From: Acanthochlamys bracteata
Taxonomy: Eukaryota; Streptophyta; Magnoliopsida; Pandanales; Velloziaceae
Direction of reading: 5' to 3'
Assembly: GCA_019914995.1 (NCBI GenBank)
Contig: CM034133.1
Coordinates: 6,776,495-6,840,494, forward strand
Length of the DNA stretch: 64,000 nt
Shown here: positions 57,373 through 64,000 of the stretch, piece by piece
Numbering within the stretch: the first letter of the stretch is position 1
Layout: every line of letters begins with the position of its first letter
Position numbers and translations under genes: made by a program
The notes under the pieces: generated by a model
Database searches by the model: none
The model's input: the letters and a program-made list of their open reading frames with translations, nothing else
Told to the model about the DNA's origin: nothing

Positions 57373-60300
57373 CGTATAAATGTTATATGTATGTACATAT
57401 ATGGGGAAGGATAGGGATACTCCAAGTCTTTTATGCACACTCCAGCGTACTTCACGGCCGTTTATGGCCGTCGAAACTTTCGATCTAATCTCTACCATTG
57501 GATATGAAGAATTATGAGCCGGTAACATGTTAACAAAATTTCATTTCAATCGGATCATGAATCGATCTCTATCCGGCCATTTGATCACGATGTTTCAAAA
57601 AGAAAAAATATATATTTTGTCAACTGTTACTATTTGTGTCATATATATATATATGTATATATGAGAGGGATAGGGCACTCAAACCCTTATGCACACTCCA
57701 CCGCCGTTTGTGGCCGTGGAGACCTTCAAATCAATCTCTGCCGTTATATATGAAGAACTACGAGTCGGTAACATATTGACAAAATTTCATCATGATCGGA
57801 CTATGAATAGACCTTCATACGGTCATTTGTTCAAGATGACTAAAAAAAGAGATATATATATATATATTTTGTTAATTTTTACTATTTGTGTCATTATTAT
57901 CAAGTGATTGGATGAAGGTATATTCGTAGTTCGATTGAGATAAAATTTTGTCAGTATGTTAACGACTCGTAGTTCTTCATATCCAACGGTAGAGATTGGA
58001 TTTGAAGGTCTCCACGGCCACAAACGGTGGTGGAGTGCGCTGGAGTGTGCATAAGGATTGGAGTGACCCTATTCTTTCCTATATATATACATATATACAT
58101 ACATACATATACATATATATGTATGTATGTATGTATATACATATACATATACATACATATATATGTATGTATGTACATATACATACATATATATGTATAT
58201 GAATGATACACATAACGAAAATGAGTATGATAAAATGGATATATAGATATAATAGCATAAACAAAATACTGAATGAAAATATATGCCAAGGATAGATAGG
58301 CCGGTTAGGACATGCCTTACATGAATCTAAATTGCTGCAGTGCATAAGAGTGATTCGGTTTCAGTTAAACACATTAGGAGAGGAAATGGTAAACTGTAAT
58401 CAACATATCATATGGTGGTGATGAAGGATTTAGAAGAATTAGATCTTTCGTTTGAATTGATACATAACCCAACCAAAAAGGTGTTGATATGACTGACCCG
58501 ACTGGAGTGGGATGAAGGTTTAATTTGTTATTGTTGATTATGCTCTAAATGTCTTCGCTTATAGACGACTTCCTTCTATGCTAAATCCCTTATAGCAAAA
58601 ACTAAGTGGATGAACCCTTGTAAATCTCTTCTCTTTGTGGAAACAAAGAAGCAAAGCTAATCACCTAACCTTTTGTTTCACGAAGAGAAACCACACTTAC
58701 AAGGTCAAACAAATAAGTAATTTGGATACAAGTCTCTTTTGAAGATCGACTTCTTAAAGATCAAGAGAGTTTATATTAACGAGGGAATGTTCCGTTTATG
58801 CCTAAGAGTGAAGCAAATTTAGAGCAAGATGGCTCATCTGGAGTCCCCAAAATTATTAGAAGTGCTTTTGTAGCAAAAAAGTGGCTAGTTCTAAAGCATG
58901 ACCTACTGCTTTCTCATTTGGAGTGATTACTTTCAGCAGTCAACCACAATATACAAACAAAACTTCTGCAGCAAACATTTTAGATCCATTTTGAGACATA
59001 TATAAGCATATGACATATGAATCCTAAGAGTCAGTGGACGCTAAATATGTTGGAGCAGTAAAGACACTAGTAATGCCTCTATCTAAGCTTCAATAGGTGA
59101 CTCTTAAGTAGGAACTTGACTCACTAGATGTTGCCAAGAGCTTTAAATGCCTTCTTCAACTGCCTTACAGTTACTGGACCTAGAAGCCTTCTTGCGAGCA
59201 GCTTCTGCTGACTTCATCAGAGGGGTATCAGTTACTTATTTCACCTATGCATTAAGGGCACTTATTGGCTCGAGGGATAGCTGAAGCGAGTTGGATGGGG
59301 CGCCGGATGACTTTAGGTAATGTGCTTGGATGGTGTTTGTGTGGAGCATAAGTAGGAGGTCTTGCACCCAAGAGTCTCTAGAAGACCTCGGTAGATCTCG
59401 TGCGGCAGCTGCCACCTCCATGCCAAGAGCTGGCAGTGGCAAGCATAGGCTGACAATGACAAAAGCTAGACAGAAGCTGGCAACAACCGACAGAAGGCAT
59501 TAGATAAACATGCTGGTCACCTGTTTGGGTGTGCTTAAGCAAAGCATGGGCCTGCTTGGCTGTTTAAGAAATGTTCATGATCAACATCATATCAAAGGCA
59601 TTAGTTCATAGCTTGTCTGTGGAGATAGCCTACATTGAAACCCCACTTGCCCTAGGTAAGATTGCATGTCTTGCTTTAAGAAGAGAGCAGAAGTGTTCTC
59701 CTGAGGGGAGCAAGGCTCTTAGGCATCTCATTTACTTAGTGGACTTCTTCGTAGTGGCTACTCATAGTGGACTTCTTTGTGATGGAAGCTTCCCACGAAA
59801 GCCCATCACTTCAATGGTTTGCCTATGTGCTTTCTCAACGCTCTATTGCATCGTAAGAGTCAAGGGGCAATGCTTCTATTACTATTGCTTTGCACTTGGT
59901 AGGAACAAGTATGAGATTGAGAACCTTAATGATAGTAACTACCCTGTCATGGTGGATAAAGATGGCGATTTTGCAAAGGGAGAGTCATGGAGCTACATTG
60001 GAGGACAGGCAGTAGACATCTCTAGTGAGAAGTGGGGAAGTTGAATAAATCTATCTAACACTCTAGGGTGTCTTGTAGACGAAGACGAAAAGGATGTATG
60101 GATGCTTTTGAAAGGATTTCTCCACAAAGTCATATTTGCATGCCATCTCTTTCGCTAAAGATTGTACTCCCTTCGCATGATTGAGATGATATTAACATTC
60201 TCATCGCATGACTTTGCTGCATGCTATATTGGCACTCTTTAATTAATATTCTCTCGGTTGGCCTCACTAGATAGAATATGGACTCTCCTAAGCGTGCCAA

Positions 60301-63300
60301 GCCCCTTAATAGTTTGCTGAAGTCCTGCGATCAGGTTATGCACTGTGACCATATTGCAACTCTTGTGATGGAAGAGGAAACTCGTTGCAACGCAAGAAGC
60401 CTATGCTATGAGGTCGTCAAGTAGAGACTCTAGTTATATCATAATTAGGACTTGGGTATGAAAAAAAAGTTAGGCTCCATTAGGAGCAGCTACTCTACGA
60501 GGAAGAAGAAGAACAAGAATAAGCACAAGTGCTCCGGTTGTGGAATGCTTGGGCACTTTCAAAAGAGAGTGCAAGCCTGATCATGATGAAGCTCTAGTTG
60601 GGAAGGTAGTTTTGTCTGCTAAATGTATGCTCGAGCTCCCTAATTATGATCTTAGACTCAAGAGCATCACAACACTCAGACTTATCGAAGGGATTGGCTA
60701 CATAGTGAGGAATAAGTTTTTGAAGGAACGGTGCATTTAGAACAGTCAAGTCTTGTAAGCTGCTAGAGTTGGATCTGTATAACTAAGAGTTACGGGTAGA
60801 TCGGTTTGTTAGATTAACGGGAATGCGTCATGCTCTTGGACTATCAAGAACTTCTAGTTTTACGTAGGCAGATTATCTAGGACTGCTGTACTTACCCTAA
60901 TGGTGGATTTATGCAGATCATCAAGCGGAGGCATGCTTACTTGATTGCGGAGAAGATTGGCACATGTTTATACCGATTGTTAGGTCAGACACTTCTCATA
61001 GACAAAGGTATGCATTACATTAGGCAATCAACATGAGGAAGCCACACGATTGTGGCACTTGAAGTTAGCCCGTATTTCGGAGCGCTGTGATGAGGACTCT
61101 TGCCAGGATTGAGAATATTAAGCTCTCTTTCTATGAGGAATGTTTTACTAAAAAGCAGCACAAGTTTTAGAAGATCTATCTCTAGGGCAAAAAGCATTTT
61201 GATTGTGACGCAGTTGGATGGCTGAGAAGCACTAGTGGCGTCGCTTGAGGAAGCTCAATTTTCCTATCTAGAAAAAATGAATTCTTTAAAGGCATCAAGG
61301 TGTACAAAGGCTACGTGGAGTTGGATTTTAGTAGCAAGACAAATTTCTTAAGTTCTTAGCGCAATAAGGAATTGAGAAGCAATTGACGATACCACAACAG
61401 GATGGTGTGGCTGAGTTCTTAAATAGGACTCTAATAGTGTTCTTTAGTAGGGATGTGATTTTAGGAGTAGTTGTAAAGAACTGTCAGAGATATAATGGAT
61501 GAGTTGGCACCTGATCCGAAAATGACTATAATGACATCGTCTTCAAAGATGACCATAGAATATAAGAGGATAATGCAGGAAAAGATGAGTCAAATCCGAC
61601 TCCAAGGCACCAACAAAACACTAGGCCTCAATGCTCGGGACCTCAAATCTTAGGCGCTCACGGCGAAAGCATAGCACAACTAAGGAAGGTAATGTTTTAA
61701 TATGTAGGAGAGTATGTGCTTGCCTACTCCATTTCCTATTACTCAGGTTGTCTTCTCAGGAATGTCTTAATCAAGACAAGGAGAAGACTGGTATATCTCT
61801 GGTACCATATGCATTTTCAATGGGATGCCTTATGTATCGCATGATGTGCAGTTGACTAGACATTACTCAAACAGTGGGATGGTCAGTAGGTATATGATAG
61901 CTTAGAAGTTAAGGATTGGTAAACTGTTAAGAGGATCCCAAGATATGTCAAAGGATCACGAATGCTGCATTATTTTACCGAGGGACAAAGTTTAATAACT
62001 TAGGTTTAGTGATGCGGATTTTGCCCGGGACTTGGATAAGAGGCGATCTACCTTCGATGCTTTAGGATCTTTTTGGAACGAGAATAATAAGTAAGAGTAA
62101 GAAAGAGTTAAACTAATAGAAAGGAGAGTAATAAAAAGTCAGAGTAATTCTTTGTTAATATTAGTAATCTTAATAAAGGCGATTGCTGTATATAAAGTGC
62201 AAAGTATTTTTAAATCAGAGATTTGTTGAATTATTAAAGCCACTTAGCAACAATGCGTTAATCTGAGCTTCAATAGGTGGAAAATTGAACAAACCACCAT
62301 AAAGATTAGCATTAGGTAGTAGTTGACGGAGGAACACGTGGAGATGTGACTTATTTGTCGTCTTTACCAGAGGTTCTTCAGCTACTTGTTTTACTTATGT
62401 GTCTAAGGGCACTTGCCGAAGCAAGTTGGGTGAGGTAGGGGTTGACATTTGGCCATGTGCTAAGAGATAATGCTCGTGCGGAGCTGAGAAGGAGATGTTG
62501 CGCCTAGGGGTTTCTAAGAGACCTAGAAGAGCTCCTTTAGTAGTTGTTGCCGTCATACAAAGAGTTGGCAGTAGCTAGCATAGGCTAGCAAAGGGTGACA
62601 ATGGCTGGGGAGAACCAAGCAACAGCTACTAGAAGGCACTAGATTAAGCTTTAAACGAGCTTGTCTTCTTTTACTTTGAAAAATAAAAAAATTATATTTT
62701 TATGATGTGCAATTCATTCATGCTTTTCAGATTAAAAAAAAAAATCTAAAGTTTCTTGGGAAATGAAAAGCTGAAAAGGAAATGGATAAGTTGGCATAAG
62801 CGATGCCAAACATGTCCTTAATCTCTAATAGATTGCATGATCTAAGGGACATGCTTGTTCTACTTCCATTGTGCACATGTCAGGAACGAGCGGTGGAAAA
62901 TGAGCTTGTCTTCTTTTAGTTTGAAAAATAAAAAATTATATATTTATGATGTACATGTCATTCATATTTTTCAAATAAAAAAAATTCTAAAGTATATGTA
63001 AAACGTTTCTTGGAAGATGAAAAGCAGAAAAGGAAATGGATAAGTTGGCATAAGCGATGCCAAACATGTCCTTCATCTCTAATAGATTACAAGATTTAAG
63101 GGACATGCTTGTTCTACTTCCGTTATGCATATGTCAGGAACGTCATTGTCTTCGGTATGTCCGAGTTATCCTATTTGTAACATTCTAAACTTAACTAACA
63201 TTTTGAGATGGAATTTGTATGTAACTTTTTTCTCCATGATTGACCAAGTTTAGCTAATATCTGTCTTACTACATGATAAATTTCACACCAGCAGCATGCA

Positions 63301-63981
63301 TCAAGCAGTCAAAAATAAGTAAATTTTTGTTGGTATAAGGCTGCGACTGCTTCCTCGGGAACATTTATGTGACGGTATCTTGACATGTGGAGCTTGTGGG
63401 TATAGTATAATGAAATACCATATAAACGGATATATAAGGATTTATATCTGCATAATAACCAATATTGTTATCTTTGGCATCCTTTTCTGTATTCAGTCTT
63501 ATGTTCTTCATGTAGGAATCTAACCAAAAATACTTGAGCAAAAGCTAACACAAGCTATGAACTTATTACAAATTTCTTATTTTTTAATTTAATTTAATTT
63601 ATTTATTATTTATTTGTTTTGAGATAACCTGGCATTGCGGTGATACGAACCACCAACCTCTCCTTCAGAGAGGCAGTGCCCTGCCAACCGCACCTATAGG
63701 TGTTTGACAACTTTTTAGCACAGTTAATCACTTACAGTTTAGTTTCAAATCTTAGCTAACTAACAATCATTCTTTTCTATGGTTCTTTTTATTTTTGCAT
63801 TTTGGATGTTATGTGTTTCTTATAATATGATCAGCATACATTTCATCAAATTTGCATAGATCCTTCATATTCCACCTGCTCCTCTTTACCTGATGGAACA
63901 TTGAGTGGAGAAGTTGTGAGTAGTGGGCAGAAGGATGCTGAAGCCATTGTTTCAGATGTATTTTCATCCTTGTTTGATGAG
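48266..63981 (+). CDS. MTPC4: Cation diffusion facilitator, metal tolerance protein C4/MTP7 type (partial, 3' end outside window)
   Basis: Exons: 48266-48580, 49100-49169, 49800-49897, 50112-50263, 50754-50869, 51659-51755, 52469-52553, 55042-55104, 55771-55876 and 63860-63981. Every junction is GT-AG and in frame, giving 408 codons. A donor (GTATGT) follows exon 10, so the C-terminus lies beyond the window. CDF proteins export divalent cations (Zn, Fe, Mn, Co) from the cytosol in exchange for H+. Visible marks are the TM2 metal site D97-x2-H100-x3-D104 (DAAHSVSDV), the TM5 site H235-x3-D239 ([11 protein letters not shown]), a His-rich loop at residues 176-195, and a cytosolic domain with [19 protein letters not shown]. 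The sequence follows Arabidopsis At1g51610 (MTP7/MTPC4) as remembered. The Arg-rich, acid-poor first 46 residues could be an organelle targeting peptide; that is inference. The metal and compartment are not readable here. Intron 9 is 7983 bp and full of transposons. No coding damage is seen. Confidence 0.93.
52336..52424 (+). repeat. 46-bp tandem duplication in MTPC4 intron 6
   Basis: Two adjacent near-identical units share 'aaagtgaacatgttgtgga' and 'ttccaattacttgt', differing at a few bases. They lie just upstream of exon 7 (52469). Their high identity points to a recent duplication. Confidence 0.75.
53011..53988. mobile_element. Long-TIR (foldback/MULE-like) element in MTPC4 intron 7
   Basis: The left arm from 53011 (AGGTTTAAAGTCATTTGATA) pairs with the right arm ending at 53988 (AAATGGCTTTACACCT). 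Complementarity goes on inward in the same order: 'ggatccttatccctct' with 'agaggtaaggatcc', 'gttcttattcc' with 'gacaataagaatg', and 'acgtaaaattgttaacac' with 'gagttaacaaatttacgtg'. Each arm is about 200-250 bp. The unique centre (about 53290-53740) is G-rich and carries no recognisable gene. No target duplication was identified. Long arms with a unique centre resemble non-autonomous Mutator-like elements; the superfamily is inference. Confidence 0.6.
56530..57260 (+). mobile_element. LINE (non-LTR retrotransposon) reverse transcriptase remnant
   Basis: Shifting between frames, the stretch reads in order as plant LINE reverse transcriptase: a piece like NQFGFMPGRSTMEAI near 56560, '[19 protein letters not shown]' near 56655-56715, '[19 protein letters not shown]' near 56845-56905, the catalytic-site region (family FADDIVLIDE; here [16 protein letters not shown]) near 56938-56985, and '[16 protein letters not shown]' near 57020. 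It is full of stops and frameshifts and its 5' end and endonuclease are missing. The key FADD aspartate pair reads LTDN, so the enzyme would be dead. It sits in MTPC4 intron 9 in gene orientation. Confidence 0.75.
57345..57640 (+). mobile_element. (TA)n-bounded short element, copy M4 (single arm)
   Basis: A (TA)n tract at 57345-57372 precedes an arm with the family core: GGATAGGG, 'tatgcacactccag', 'ttggatatgaagaatta', 'aaaatttcatttcaatcgg', 'atcgatctctatccggcca', then 'tttttactatttgtgtcat'-type spacer and a second (TA)n tract at 57641-57662. The core recurs at M1, M2, M3 and M5. Confidence 0.65.
57663..58080. mobile_element. (TA)n-bounded palindromic element, copy M5
   Basis: The left arm (57663-57850: GAGGGATAGGG, CACTCCACCGCCGTTTGTGG, 'atatgaagaactacgagtcg') and the right arm (57905-58080, inverse: 'cgactcgtagttcttcatat', CCACAAACGGTGGTGGAGTG, ACCCTATTC) form a long imperfect palindrome. 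The central spacer is AT-rich and holds a short (TA) run. Both outer ends abut TA/TATG microsatellite. No coding capacity. Confidence 0.7.
58079..58202. repeat. Compound TA/CATA/TATG microsatellite
   Basis: About 120 bp alternate TATA, CATA and GTAT units with several internal palindromes, directly flanking element M5. Long open frames on both strands here are products of the microsatellite. Confidence 0.9.
58203..59049. other. Unassigned part of MTPC4 intron 9
   Basis: AT-rich sequence between the microsatellite and the copia fossil. No coding frame, terminal repeat or family core was recognised. Confidence 0.5.
59050..62660 (+). mobile_element. Ty1/copia LTR retrotransposon fossil inside MTPC4 intron 9
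   Basis: A badly broken copia element in the same orientation as the host gene. The two ends carry related LTR-like stretches (about 59050-59560 and 62250-62660) sharing 'gcttcaataggtg', 'taagggcactt', 'gagttggcagt' and 'acagaaggcattagat'-like blocks. Between them, in the usual copia order, lie gag with a CCHC zinc knuckle ([14 protein letters not shown] pattern) near 60530, an integrase stretch ([13 protein letters not shown]-like) near 61375, and a reverse transcriptase/RNase H tail ([14 protein letters not shown], then [14 protein letters not shown]) at 61785-62060. LTR divergence looks high, so it is old. It carries many interruptions and looks inactive. Confidence 0.8.
62661..63142 (+). 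repeat. 240-bp tandem duplication in MTPC4 intron 9
   Basis: Two adjacent units (about 62656-62887 and 62901-63142) share GAGCTTGTCTTCTTTTA, 'ggaaatggataagttggcat', AAGCGATGCCAAACATGTCC and 'gggacatgcttgttctactt', with few differences. The segment GATGCCAAACATGTCC resembles a MITE terminus. The pair directly follows the copia 3' LTR. Confidence 0.8.
63572..63700 (-). mobile_element. tRNA-derived SINE-like element
   Basis: Read on the - strand, a head of about 75 bp begins TAGGTGCGGTTGGCAGGGC (A-box-like) and holds GGTTCGTATCACC (B-box-like) about 35 bp further on. An A-rich tail of AAATAAAT/AAATTAAATT repeats follows. This is the plan of a short tRNA-related SINE. It lies only about 160 bp upstream of MTPC4 exon 10. 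Target duplications were not identified. Confidence 0.55.
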
Positions 63982-64000
63982 GTATGTTTCCATGAGGCAG

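Noticed and set aside
58079-58345. Tyr/Ile/His-rich open frames of 68-112 codons on both strands
   Set aside because: They are translations of the TA/CATA/TATG microsatellite and the adjoining palindrome.
59571-60044. 157-codon open frame as a possible host gene
   Set aside because: It sits inside the copia fossil, between its 5' LTR and the gag zinc knuckle, on the same strand.
63630-63700. True tRNA gene
   Set aside because: A- and B-box-like words are present, but no proper cloverleaf or 7-bp acceptor stem could be drawn, and an A-rich SINE-type tail follows.

Overview
This is nuclear DNA from a flowering plant: AT-rich, with GT-AG introns, two single-copy plant genes and a dense load of decayed transposable elements. 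The two genes do not show the high-GC codon use typical of grasses, so a eudicot or a non-grass monocot is more likely; the species cannot be read from the window.

Only two host genes can be modelled with confidence, both on the + strand. (1) An ATG18a-type autophagy gene (31620-37098, four coding exons, 435 aa) encodes a PI3P-binding WD40/PROPPIN protein. (2) A cation diffusion facilitator of the metal tolerance protein C4/MTP7 type (from 48266) has ten coding exons (408 codons) in the window; its last exon(s) lie beyond base 64000. All introns of both models keep frame across GT-AG junctions. I see no shared pathway between the two genes.

Layout. 1-3838: decayed CACTA (En/Spm) transposase on the - strand, interrupted in the middle. 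3839-9520: CACTA-like termini, short tandem repeats and a 290-bp tandem duplication. 9635-14000: a family of short palindromic elements bounded by (TA)n, a hAT-like terminus and a degenerate tandem array. 14745-19610: three copies of a hAT-like MITE around a possible Ty3/gypsy LTR. 20100-27620: pieces of one copia-like LTR family, foldback elements and a relic with a transit-peptide-like ORF behind G-box and TATA motifs. 26400-30920: three arrays built from the same short words. 31283-31496: a MITE directly in front of ATG18a. 37098-41100: a copia fossil split by a MITE, plus another LTR piece. 41117-47982: a PIF/Harbinger element with recognisable TIRs, a Myb/SANT-like gene, a DDE transposase gene and about 2.9 kb of extra gene-like sequence on the other strand. 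48000-64000: the MTP7/C4 gene. Its intron 7 holds a roughly 1-kb element with long inverted arms. Its 8-kb intron 9 holds a LINE, two (TA)n-bounded elements, a copia fossil with both LTRs, a tandem duplication and a SINE-like sequence.

The most useful leads are the (TA)n-bounded palindrome family, the extra cargo of the Harbinger element, the shared-word arrays at 26-31 kb, and the transposons placed right at the promoters of both host genes. No tRNA, rRNA or CRISPR feature was found. All similarity calls are by eye from remembered family sequences.
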